Both the position numbers and the translations under genes were made by a program. The notes under the pieces were generated by a model. That model did not search any database, was not told the DNA's origin, and worked only from the letters and a program-made list of their open reading frames with translations. Shown here piece by piece: positions 8,111 through 16,251 of a stretch of 64,000 bases of DNA (positions are counted from its first letter, which is position 1; every line of letters begins with the position of its first letter). Origin of the DNA: Stenoxybacter acetivorans DSM 19021 (GTDB lineage Bacteria; Pseudomonadota; Gammaproteobacteria; Burkholderiales; Neisseriaceae); the NCBI RefSeq assembly GCF_000745895.1, contig NZ_KN050771.1, positions 1 to 64,000 of the forward strand, read 5' to 3'.

Positions 8111-8731
8111 ATGTTCTCAAGCAAAAAAATAATGGCGTTGCTGTTACTTGCTGTCTCTTTTTCTGCAAATACAGTTATTGCCGGCGGCATTGATGATTTA
8201 CAAAAATTCAATGCCGACGTCAGCAGCATCAGCGGGCAATTTACTCAAACCGTAAGCGGTAAAAAGCGCACCCAAACCACGAGCGGCGAATTTCAGATTG
8301 TGCGTCCAGGCTTATTTCGCTGGGAATACAACAAACCTTATCAGCAATTGATTGTGGGCGACGGCAAAACCGTGTGGCTGTATGACCAAGATTTGGCACA
8401 AGTGAGCAAACGAGCACAAAACGAGTCTTTGGGCGACAGCCCCGCCGCCATTTTGTCTGATAAAAATGCGTTAAACAGCAGGTATACGCTGACTGAAGAC
8501 GGCAGCAACAATGATGTGAGCTATGTTCGCGCCGCGCCCAAAAGCAGCAACAGTAATTATCAATATATTCGCATTGGTTTTCAGGCAGGCAAATTAACTC
8601 AATTGCAGCTGAAAGACCAATTCGGTAATCAAACGGTGATTCACTTTAAAAACATTCAGGAAAACACCGCCATTGCTCGGGAGCGTTTTCGCTTTACCCC
8701 GCCCAAAGGTGTGGATATTATCAGCCAATGA
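8111..8731 (+). CDS. lolA: Outer-membrane lipoprotein carrier LolA
   Basis: A 206-residue periplasmic chaperone. An N-terminal signal peptide (about 25 residues, ending TVIAGG) precedes the LolA fold: VSSISGQFTQTV, GEFQIVRPGLFRWEYNKPY, GDGKTVWLYDQDLAQVSKR and a C-terminal RFRFTPPKGVDII. LolA takes lipoproteins released by LolCDE and passes them to LolB or the outer membrane, which fits a genome rich in lipoproteins. The length is usual. It is monocistronic here, facing away from the csgG-like operon and convergent with uvrD. Confidence 0.93.
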   Translation: MFSSKKIMALLLLAVSFSANTVIAGGIDDLQKFNADVSSISGQFTQTVSGKKRTQTTSGEFQIVRPGLFRWEYNKPYQQLIVGDGKTVWLYDQDLAQVSKRAQNESLGDSPAAILSDKNALNSRYTLTEDGSNNDVSYVRAAPKSSNSNYQYIRIGFQAGKLTQLQLKDQFGNQTVIHFKNIQENTAIARERFRFTPPKGVDIISQ

Positions 8732-8923
8732 AACGGCGGCCTAAATAACGCCCTTTCAATACCGCTGCAATAAACCGAAAAGCAGTGCGCAAAACGCTGT
8801 TGCAAGGGTTATAAAAAAGACAATATGAACTGCCGTGCGGGAAATGCCGTGCAGCGTCCGTAATGACAAATCTCAAGATTCAGGTTGCCTGAAAACAATG
8901 ATTGCGGATTGCGTTGCCCGCAA

Positions 8924-11170
8924 TCAAACGGCTTCCAGCTTGGCAAATGCACTGTCCAAATTTTTGATGCCCTGTTTGCCGAAATTAATGGTTAATTTGG
9001 CACTTTCGCCTTTGCTTAACGCATCAATAATCACGCCTGTACCGAATTTATCATGGCGAACAATCTGACCGATATAAAAACCGCCGAATAAAGGATTACC
9101 GGTAGCCGGTGTATTTGACAACTGCTTAATCTGACGCAGTGCTACCGGCTGTGAATTGCTGTGATACGCGGTGTTTTTACGCGGTGATAGCGGGTGCAGC
9201 ACTTCGGCGGGAATCTCATCAACAAAACGAGAGGGAACGCCGAAATGAGTTTGCCCGTGCAGCATTCGCTGCTGTGCCATGCTGATGTACAGCCGCTTGC
9301 GTGCACGGGTAATGGCAACATACATCAGGCGGCGTTCTTCTTCCAAACCTTTGCGCTCTGCCAAGCTGTATTCACTGGGAAACAAACCTTCTTCCATGCC
9401 GGTGAGAAAAACGGTTGTAAATTCCAAACCTTTGGCGGCGTGTATGGTCATCAGCTGCACGGCATCTTTACCGTTTTCGGCTTGATGTTCGCCCGACTCC
9501 AGCGCGGCATTGCTTAAAAAGGCCTGTGCCGCAAATGTGGGGCTTGCTATTTCATTTTCACTCAGCAAAGCTTCTCCCGCTTCGCTGGTTTGCAGTATCT
9601 CAAAAAAGCTGGATTCATGCGGATTGAACACCAGCGCGCTATTGACCAATTCTTCCAAGTTATCAATGCGTTCCTGATGTTCGCCTTTTTGATTGCGATA
9701 GTGTGCCATTAAGCCGCTGTCGTGAATCACAGCGGTCATCAGCTGCGGCAAGTTTTCCGTTTGGGCTTGTTCCTGCAATTGTTTGATGATGTGGATAAAT
9801 GCCGACACTTTGGCTTGTTTTTTGGCAAAAGCACAGGCGGACTGCCACAAAGAAATGTTTTCATCAGTAGCGGCTGCCTGAATATTTTCCACAGTGCGTG
9901 TACCAATGCCGCGTGCGGGAACGTTAATCACGCGCAATAAGGCGTTATCGTCATGCGGGTTAATTGCCAAACGCAGATATGCCAAGGCGTGTTTGATTTC
10001 TTGGCGTTCATAAAAACGCAAGCCGCCGTAAATTTTGTAAGGCACGCCGGCGCGGAACAGTGTTTGTTCCAAAATACGTGATTGCGCATTGCTGCGATAC
10101 AAAACAGCCATTTGTGCATAATCAATGCCTTCGCGGTGCAAGGTTTTGGCTTCGTCCACCACAAATTGCGCTTCTTCGCCGTCGTTATTTGCCGCCAAAA
10201 AGCGAATTTTTTCGCCCACGTTCGCATCGGTGCGTAAATCTTTGCCCAGCCGTTCGGCGTTGTGCGCAATCACGGCATTGGCGGCAATCAGAATATAACC
10301 GTCGGAACGGTAATTTTGTTCCAATTTAATCGGTGCGGCTGCCTGAAATTCACGCAAAAATGTTGTCATATTGCCGACGTTCGCGCCGCGGAAACGGTAA
10401 ATGCTTTGGTCATCATCGCCCACCGCAAACACGGCGGCGTGTTCACCTGCCAATAATTTCAGCCACGCATATTGCAATTTGTTGGTGTCTTGAAATTCGT
10501 CCACCAAAATATGATTGAAGCGATTTTGATAATGGGTGCGCAAAGCAGCGTTGTTGCTGAGTAATTCAAAGCTGCGCAGCATCAATTCAGCAAAATCCAC
10601 CACGCCCTCGCGCTGACAGATTTCATCATAAGCGGCATAGCATTCAATCATTTTGCGTGAATGCGGGTCGCTGCTGTCTGCCTGCAATTGTCCCGCGCGC
10701 AAACCGGCTTCTTTTTGGGCATTGATAAAGCCTTGCAGACTGCGCGGTGCAAGCACTGTTTCGGCAATGTTTAAATTTTTGAGCAGCCGTTTAATCAAAC
10801 TGAGCTGGTCGCCGCTGTCAAGAATTTGAAAGTCTTTGGGCAGCAGGGCTTCGCGGTAATGCAGCCGCAAAAAACGGTGGCACAATCCGTGAAATGTACC
10901 CAGCCACATGGCACGAACGGAAATCGGCAACATTGCCGACAACCGCGTTTGCATTTCTTTGGCGGCTTTGTTGGTAAACGTTACCGCCAATATGCTGTGA
11001 ACACTGGCTTGGTGTGTTTGCAGCAGCCAAGCAATGCGCGTAGTCAATACCCGCGTCTTGCCGCTGCCCGCACCCGCCAGCACCAAAGCGGCCTGCGGCG
11101 GATAGGTAACAGCGGCGAGCTGCTCGGGATTTAAGCCTTGCAGCAAAGTGGTATCGGTTAGGGTTTCCAT
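8924..11170 (-). CDS. uvrD: DNA helicase II UvrD (superfamily 1)
   Basis: A 748-residue UvrD/Rep-type 3'-5' helicase. Walker A AGAGSGKT is at about residues 32-39, with TFTNKAAKEM, VDEFQDTN (motif II), DDDQSIYRFRGA (motif III), LEQNYRS (motif IV), TIHAAKGLEF (motif V) and YVAITRARKRLY (motif VI). The C-terminus has a Tudor-like module (IGQIVRHDKFGTGVI) typical of UvrD and PcrA, which favours UvrD over Rep. It acts in nucleotide excision and mismatch repair; mutL lies 16 kb away. The gene starts 18 bases after the glnS stop and is probably co-transcribed with it. Confidence 0.93.
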   Translation of the reverse strand: METLTDTTLLQGLNPEQLAAVTYPPQAALVLAGAGSGKTRVLTTRIAWLLQTHQASVHSILAVTFTNKAAKEMQTRLSAMLPISVRAMWLGTFHGLCHRFLRLHYREALLPKDFQILDSGDQLSLIKRLLKNLNIAETVLAPRSLQGFINAQKEAGLRAGQLQADSSDPHSRKMIECYAAYDEICQREGVVDFAELMLRSFELLSNNAALRTHYQNRFNHILVDEFQDTNKLQYAWLKLLAGEHAAVFAVGDDDQSIYRFRGANVGNMTTFLREFQAAAPIKLEQNYRSDGYILIAANAVIAHNAERLGKDLRTDANVGEKIRFLAANNDGEEAQFVVDEAKTLHREGIDYAQMAVLYRSNAQSRILEQTLFRAGVPYKIYGGLRFYERQEIKHALAYLRLAINPHDDNALLRVINVPARGIGTRTVENIQAAATDENISLWQSACAFAKKQAKVSAFIHIIKQLQEQAQTENLPQLMTAVIHDSGLMAHYRNQKGEHQERIDNLEELVNSALVFNPHESSFFEILQTSEAGEALLSENEIASPTFAAQAFLSNAALESGEHQAENGKDAVQLMTIHAAKGLEFTTVFLTGMEEGLFPSEYSLAERKGLEEERRLMYVAITRARKRLYISMAQQRMLHGQTHFGVPSRFVDEIPAEVLHPLSPRKNTAYHSNSQPVALRQIKQLSNTPATGNPLFGGFYIGQIVRHDKFGTGVIIDALSKGESAKLTINFGKQGIKNLDSAFAKLEAV

Positions 11171-11188
11171 GATTTGGGCAGTCTGAAT

Positions 11189-12871
11189 TTATTTTTCAGG
11201 CAGCCATGTGTCCCGTAAAGTAACCGTGCGGTTAAATATGGGTTTCTCTGCACTGTGATCATAACGATCGGTAACAAAATAGCCTAAACGCTCAAATTGA
11301 TAACGTGATTCAGGCGGCAAGGTGTTGGCAACGGGTTCAACCCAAGCATTGATTTCGGTCATGGAGTTGGGATTGAGAAATTCGGTGAACGGGCGGTATT
11401 GACCGTCTGCACCGCGCACAGCATCGGGACGGGATTCGGTGAATAATCGATCATAAAGCCGCACAGTGGTACGCACGGCGTGTTTGGCAGACAACCAATG
11501 AATCACGCCTTTCACTTTGCGCCCTTCGGGTTTTTTGCCCAAAGTGTCGTGGTCAATGCTGCATTTAAGCAACACCACCCGCCCGCTGCTGTCTTGCACG
11601 GCTTCCTCACATTTAATCACATAACTGTAGCGCAAGCGTACTTCACCGCCTAAAGTGAGGCGTTGCCAGCCCGCAGGCGGATCAAGGGAAAAATCATCGG
11701 CTTCTATATAGAGATTTTTGCTGACAGGTACTTCACGTTCACCGAATTCGGGGTGATTCGGGTGATAAGGTGCGCTACGGCTTTGGGTAAGCGCTTCATC
11801 GTAATTGATGAGTTCCACTTTAATCGGGTTTAACACCGCCATCATACGCGGGGCTGTATTTTCCAAGTCTTCACGAATTGCGCCTTCCAGTACACTCATG
11901 TCCACCACATTTTCGCTTTTGGAAATGCCGACACGTTTGCTGAACAGGCGCAAACCTTCGGGCGTGTAACCGCGCCGGCGCATACCGGAAATGGTGGGCA
12001 TGCGCGGATCGTCCCAGCCGCTGACGTGGTTTTCACTCACCAATTGATTGAGTTTTCGTTTGGAGGTAATCGAATACAGCAATTCCAAGCGCGAAAATTC
12101 GTATTGATGCGGGTGATTGTCGATGCTGATGTTTTCCACCACCCAATCATACAGCGGACGGTGCGCTTCAAATTCCAGCGTACACAATGAATGCGTAACC
12201 CGCTCCAGTGCATCGGAAATGGCGTGGGTATAGTCATACATCGGATAAATCACCCAATCATCAGCGGTGCGGTGGTGATGCACGCGGCGAATGCGGTAAA
12301 TCACCGGATCGCGTAAATTGATGTTGCCTGAAGCCATGTCAATTTTCAGACGCAGGGTTTTGCTGCCGTCGGGAAATTCGCCGCTGCGCATTCTTTGAAA
12401 CAGGTCTAAATTTTCTTCGATGCTGCGCTCACGGTAAGGGCTGTTTTTGCCCGCTTCGGTAAGTGTGCCTCGGTATCGGCGGATTTCTTCCGCATCTAAG
12501 TCGTCCACATAGGCTTTGCCTGCTTGGATTAGCTCAATGGCGTATTGATACAAGGTTTCAAAGTAATCGGAGGCAAAATGCTCTTCGTGCCATTGAAATC
12601 CAAGCCACTGCACGTCTTCTTTAATGGCGCGCACATATTCGTCAGACTCTTTTTCGGGATTGGTGTCGTCAAAACGCAGATTGCAAAAACCATCGTAAAT
12701 ATAAGCCAAGCCGAAATTCAGGCAAATAGATTTGGCGTGACCAATGTGCAGATAGCCATTCGGCTCAGGCGGGAAACGGGTGATAATGCGTACGGCTCTC
12801 TGAGCAGCTAAATCTTCATCAATGATGTTGCGAATAAAATGATTATCGGCAAATTGGTCTTTATTTATCAT
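11189..12871 (-). CDS. glnS: Glutaminyl-tRNA synthetase
   Basis: A 560-residue class I aminoacyl-tRNA synthetase. The HIGH signature is in [15 protein letters not shown] (near residue 40) and the KMSKS counterpart appears as ITSKRKLNQ near 270. PIYR-type and [12 protein letters not shown] blocks of the GlnRS subfamily are present, as is the C-terminal beta-barrel anticodon-binding region (HWLSAKHAV, then [13 protein letters not shown]). It charges tRNA-Gln directly. The length is normal. It precedes uvrD in the same direction. The last coding bases contain a partial uptake sequence (CTGCCTGAA). Confidence 0.95.
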   Translation of the reverse strand: MINKDQFADNHFIRNIIDEDLAAQRAVRIITRFPPEPNGYLHIGHAKSICLNFGLAYIYDGFCNLRFDDTNPEKESDEYVRAIKEDVQWLGFQWHEEHFASDYFETLYQYAIELIQAGKAYVDDLDAEEIRRYRGTLTEAGKNSPYRERSIEENLDLFQRMRSGEFPDGSKTLRLKIDMASGNINLRDPVIYRIRRVHHHRTADDWVIYPMYDYTHAISDALERVTHSLCTLEFEAHRPLYDWVVENISIDNHPHQYEFSRLELLYSITSKRKLNQLVSENHVSGWDDPRMPTISGMRRRGYTPEGLRLFSKRVGISKSENVVDMSVLEGAIREDLENTAPRMMAVLNPIKVELINYDEALTQSRSAPYHPNHPEFGEREVPVSKNLYIEADDFSLDPPAGWQRLTLGGEVRLRYSYVIKCEEAVQDSSGRVVLLKCSIDHDTLGKKPEGRKVKGVIHWLSAKHAVRTTVRLYDRLFTESRPDAVRGADGQYRPFTEFLNPNSMTEINAWVEPVANTLPPESRYQFERLGYFVTDRYDHSAEKPIFNRTVTLRDTWLPEK

Positions 12872-13134
12872 GGCGGGGGTATTTGTGGGGGATATTTATT
12901 GTGGTTTTGAGGTACAAGGCAAGCGGATTCACGTATTCTAAACCCGTATATCTTTATGTGTTCCAAAATATTCAAATTAAGTATGAAAGGGTGTATCGAA
13001 AATACCGCCGTTCTCGGCGGCAGTTTTCTGTTTAACCGATTGATGTATTTTAAAGCAACAGAAAAATTTGCGGAAATTCGGCTTGAATTTGGCTATACTT
13101 CACAAGACCTACCGATGCCAAATATCAGACAGCT

Positions 13135-13219
13135 TGGTGCGGATGGAGAGACTCGAACTCTCACGCCTTGCGGCGCCGGAACCTAAATCCGGTGCGTCTG
13201 CCAATTTCGCCACATCCGC
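13135..13219 (-). tRNA. tRNA-Leu (anticodon TAG)
   Basis: The minus strand folds into an 85-base tRNA beginning GCGGATGTGGCGAAATTGGC and ending in an encoded CCA. The anticodon stem CCGGA/TCCGG encloses the loop TTTAGGT, giving anticodon TAG. There is a class II variable arm (CGCCGCAAGGCG) and a T-loop GTTCGAGTC. The acceptor stem GCGGATG/CATCCGC pairs fully. Confidence 0.96.
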
Positions 13220-13233
13220 TGGAGTAATCCGCG

Positions 13234-13266
13234 TAATTATAATAGATTCCCGCAATTATAATAGAT
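13234..13266. promoter_or_regulatory. Duplicated symmetric -10 box region
   Basis: AATTATAATAGAT occurs twice with a 19-base period. Each copy contains ATTATAAT (13236-13243 and 13255-13262), which is its own reverse complement and so offers a TATAAT -10 box on both strands. The pair lies just upstream of tRNA-Leu (minus) and about 80 bases before lptE (plus). It is a plausible divergent promoter; no clear -35 was found. Confidence 0.4.
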
Positions 13267-13346
13267 AATATGTGTTTCGCCAAACGCGCCGCCGTTTCCC
13301 ATTCAAATTCAGCGCAATGACAAATTATTCCGAACAGGTTATTTCC

Positions 13347-13829
13347 ATGAGATTATCAATTGCATTACTACTCAGCTGCTTACTCATTTCATGTGGTTTT
13401 CATTTAAAAGGCACGGGCAGCAATCAAGTCAGGCTGCCTTACCGCGTATGGGCGGTGGACGGCGGCGGAACAATGCAAAACATATTGGAAGATGTTTTGC
13501 GCCGCCAACCGCAAGCGGAAGTGGATTCAGCGCACGCTCAAGCAGTGGTTAAAATATTGAATGTCCGGCAAGACAAAACCGCTTCAGCCGTTAATTTAGG
13601 CGGCAACACCATTGAATATCTGCTGACTTTACGCGTGGATTCACAAGCCTATCACGGCGGTATTGCTTTGGGTGAGCCCATGAATGTGATGGTATCGCGT
13701 TACATGGATTACGCCGACAGCGAAGTGTTGGGCAAGCAAGAAGAAGAAGTGCAAATCTGGCAAAGCATGCGTCTTGATGCGGCGGAACAACTGATACGCC
13801 GCTTGGCATATTTGCCGGCGGAGCAGTAA
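13347..13829 (+). CDS. lptE: LPS-assembly lipoprotein LptE
   Basis: A 160-residue lipoprotein with lipobox LLISC (Cys16) followed by GFHLKGTG, the standard LptE opening. LptE plugs the LptD barrel and delivers lipopolysaccharide to the outer leaflet. The frame is open to 13272, but the ATG at 13347 gives a proper signal peptide and follows an AACAGG ribosome site. The stop is two bases before the holA ATG; lptE-holA is a conserved pair in proteobacteria. Part of the mature protein (VDSAHAQAVVKIL, then GNTIEYLLTLRV) matches the family's two-layer fold. Confidence 0.92.
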   Translation: MRLSIALLLSCLLISCGFHLKGTGSNQVRLPYRVWAVDGGGTMQNILEDVLRRQPQAEVDSAHAQAVVKILNVRQDKTASAVNLGGNTIEYLLTLRVDSQAYHGGIALGEPMNVMVSRYMDYADSEVLGKQEEEVQIWQSMRLDAAEQLIRRLAYLPAEQ

Positions 13830-13831
13830 AT

Positions 13832-14839
13832 ATGCCATCGCTCAGCTTGCCGCAATGGCTGGAAAGTTTGGGTGCGGATCATCTTCAGGCAGCCTGTTTG
13901 ATTCACGGTGAAGAAGATTTATTGCGCATAGAAGCCGTAGATGCCGTCCGCGCAGCCGCCCGCCGCTTGGGCTATCAGCGCGTGTCGTTTACCGTTGATA
14001 ACCATTTCGACTGGACAGCTCTGCTGGCAGAAGCGCAATCAGTGGGTTTATTTGCCGAACTGAAATTATTGGAAATTCACATACCCGGCGGCAAAGTCGG
14101 CAAAGACGGCGGCGAAGCCTTGCTCAGGCTGGCTGAAAACCTGCCGCCCGATACATGCGTACTGCTGGTGCTGCCCAAGCTGGAACGGACACAAACCCAA
14201 AGCAAATGGTTTACCGCATTTGCCAAACACGCCGCCGTGGTGGAAGTAAAAGCCGTTACTGATTCGGCACTGCCGCAATGGATACGCACACGGCTGTCGC
14301 GGCACGGTTTGGATATTGAGCCCGAAGCCTTGCAGCTGTTTGTTGATCGCGTGGAAGGCAATTTGCTGGCAGCCAAGCAAGAAATTGATAAGCTGGCACT
14401 GCTCTTACACAAAGGACATTTGGTAACGCTGGCAGATACCGAACAAGCCGTGGCGAATGTGGCGCGTTTCGATGTATTTCAATTGTCATCAGCGTGGATG
14501 AGCGGCGACGGCGAACGGGTATCGCGGTTAAGCGACGGCTTGGCAGCAGACGGCAGCGAACCGGTGTTGTTGCTGTGGGCGGTGAGCGAAGACATTCGCA
14601 CATTGATTCGGCTTTTGGCAGCATTAAAGCAAGGTCAAAACATCGCTGAAGTACGCGGTAGTTTGCGGTTGTGGGGTGAAAAACAAACCCTTGCACCGCA
14701 AGCGGCAAAGCGCATTGGTATCCGGCGTCTGCTTGCCGCATTGCAAGAATGCGCCCGCATTGATCGCTGCATTAAAGGCGCGGAAAACGGCAACGCTTGG
14801 TCGGGTATTCGTCATTTGCTGATGACTTTGGCAAGCTGA
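13832..14839 (+). CDS. holA: DNA polymerase III subunit delta
   Basis: A 335-residue clamp-loader delta subunit, which opens the beta sliding clamp. Family blocks are LIHGEEDLLRIEAVDAVRAA near residue 23, FAELKLLEIHIPGGKVGK near 74, a middle LVDRVEGNLLAAKQEIDKL-like segment (here FVDRVEGNLLAAKQEIDKL), and the C-terminal helical domain SSAWMSGDGERVSRL and onward. The length is typical. It follows lptE with a two-base gap and is likely translated from the same message. A DUS lies inside the coding sequence near 13886. Confidence 0.92.
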   Translation: MPSLSLPQWLESLGADHLQAACLIHGEEDLLRIEAVDAVRAAARRLGYQRVSFTVDNHFDWTALLAEAQSVGLFAELKLLEIHIPGGKVGKDGGEALLRLAENLPPDTCVLLVLPKLERTQTQSKWFTAFAKHAAVVEVKAVTDSALPQWIRTRLSRHGLDIEPEALQLFVDRVEGNLLAAKQEIDKLALLLHKGHLVTLADTEQAVANVARFDVFQLSSAWMSGDGERVSRLSDGLAADGSEPVLLLWAVSEDIRTLIRLLAALKQGQNIAEVRGSLRLWGEKQTLAPQAAKRIGIRRLLAALQECARIDRCIKGAENGNAWSGIRHLLMTLAS

Positions 14840-15047
14840 TTTTCGGCTTATCGAATGGTTCTGCATAGCGAAAACTGACGCAAAGACGGCAGTCTGCATT
14901 TAATACAATATTATTTCTAAAATTACAATTCCCTGTTTTACTTATAATCCGTAATCAAGTAAAATATCACTCAATCAAAATATACGCAAAATATATGCGT
15001 CAATTGATTTTTGCGTGCAGAACGAGTACTTGATTAGGACGAACACC

Positions 15048-15407
15048 ATGAAGTATGATGCCATCAAAACAATTTTAGAAAACCTGAATGCCACCGAAGA
15101 CATTACTTCTTCGGCAGTGGTGTCCGTGGATGGTTTGCCTATTGTGAGTGCGCTTCGTGCGGGTATTGACGAAGATCGTATTGGTGCAATGTCTGCCGCA
15201 ATTTTGTCTTTAGGCAGCAGGGCTTCCAAAGAAGTATTGGAAGGCCGATTGGACCATGCCATTATTCATGCCAATAACGGCTATATGTTGTTATTTGAAG
15301 TAAATGATTTCATTTTACTCGCCATCTCCACCACAGAAGACGCGAAATTGGGTTTGGTTTTATACGAAGCCAAACGTGCCATCAAAGAAATTGCCACTGA
15401 ATTTTAA
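15048..15407 (+). CDS. Roadblock/LC7-domain protein
   Basis: A 119-residue protein that is essentially one roadblock/LC7 domain: DAIKTILENLNATEDI, then SSAVVSVDGLPIVSAL, a central LSLGSRASKEVL helix and YMLLFEVNDFILLAIS. Prokaryotic roadblock proteins are usually MglB-like regulators of small Ras-like GTPases, but no GTPase partner gene is adjacent. The function here is unknown. The ATG at 15048 follows TTAGGAC; an in-frame GTG at 15015 is less likely. It has its own terminator downstream. Confidence 0.85.
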   Translation: MKYDAIKTILENLNATEDITSSAVVSVDGLPIVSALRAGIDEDRIGAMSAAILSLGSRASKEVLEGRLDHAIIHANNGYMLLFEVNDFILLAISTTEDAKLGLVLYEAKRAIKEIATEF

Positions 15408-15458
15408 AACAATATCTTCAGGTAGCCTGAAAGTGATTCTGCAAGCTGCCTGAAAAAC

Positions 15459-15499
15459 AAAAAGCCAAAATTGATGTATTTCAATCTTGGCTTTTTTTG
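15459..15499 (+). terminator. Rho-independent terminator after the roadblock gene
   Basis: AAAAGCCAAAATTGA and TCAATCTTGGCTTTTTTT pair around a short loop and end in a T run, about 55 bases after the stop. Confidence 0.85.
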
Positions 15500-15664
15500 T
15501 GATATTTTAGAAACAGACCCATTACTAAATAATACAATTTCACTTGGGTAATGGGTTTAATATTTGAAAAAAACAAAATTTTTTTGTTTATTTTTTTTTT
15601 TTATCGTAATATATGCAAATATTCAGTATTTTCCCCAGACCTTAAACTTAAGGAGCAAAACCAA

Positions 15665-15982
15665 ATGGACATTAATCTTACTCATGACTTAGCCGAATTA
15701 GAAAAAGAAAAAGCACGGTTAGAAGTGTATATTGAGCGAATCAAAAGGAAAGAAAGAAGCAGAGTAAAAGCAGACATTGCCAGAGCAATGAAAAGCTTTG
15801 AAATCAGCTTTGAAGAGCTTCGCGAAACGTATGATAATGTTGATGCTGAACCACAAAGCCGAGCCAAATACCAAAACCCCTTAACCGGCCAAACATGGAG
15901 CGGTGCAGGTAAAAGACCGAAATGGGTTGTGGATCATTTAGAAGCAGGAAAATCTTTGGACGAACTTTTAATTGAGAAATAA
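15665..15982 (+). CDS. H-NS family nucleoid-associated protein
   Basis: A 105-residue protein with an N-terminal coiled-coil oligomerisation region (LAELEKEKARLEVYIERIKR) and a C-terminal DNA-binding motif NPLTGQTWSGAGKRPKWV. This is the H-NS consensus (NPxTGxTWSGxGRxPxW), including the minor-groove hook QTWSGAGK. It is expected to bind and silence AT-rich DNA, and the island at 19-27 kb and the low-GC genes at 39-40 kb would be candidate targets (inference). The ATG at 15665 follows AAGGAG; the upstream AT-rich extension of the frame is not coding. Confidence 0.9.
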   Translation: MDINLTHDLAELEKEKARLEVYIERIKRKERSRVKADIARAMKSFEISFEELRETYDNVDAEPQSRAKYQNPLTGQTWSGAGKRPKWVVDHLEAGKSLDELLIEK

Positions 15983-15983
15983 A

Positions 15984-16019
15984 AATACAAATGCCCCATC
16001 TCTGTGGGGCATTTGTATT
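15984..16019 (+). terminator. Terminator of the H-NS gene
   Basis: A perfect 15-base stem (AATACAAATGCCCCA with its complement) and a 6-base loop lie directly after the TAA. Confidence 0.9.
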
Positions 16020-16088
16020 AAGGTTTGCTGTTCATTCGGTTTGTTCCTGTCCGGCATCATTAAGATGGCTTTCTCAGTTGCCGCAAAA

Positions 16089-16122
16089 TATTCAGCGGTA
16101 TTTAAAAAAATGCCGCTGAATA
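16089..16122 (-). terminator. Hairpin downstream of prlC
   Basis: TATTCAGCGGTATTT pairs with AATGCCGCTGAATA around an A-rich loop. A second hairpin (CCGCTTTCCC/GGGAAAAGCGG, 16191-16214) lies closer to the prlC stop. Either could end prlC transcription; neither has a long T run. Confidence 0.5.
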
Positions 16123-16251
16123 CCGAACAAACAGCTTGTGCCGAGTAACTTAAGCGCAGACAAGCCTATTCTGTATCAAACAGCATCAGACCGCTTTCCC
16201 TTTGGGAAAAGCGGCTTGATGTTGCGTTTCGGAATGTTCAGAAAAGCATTT

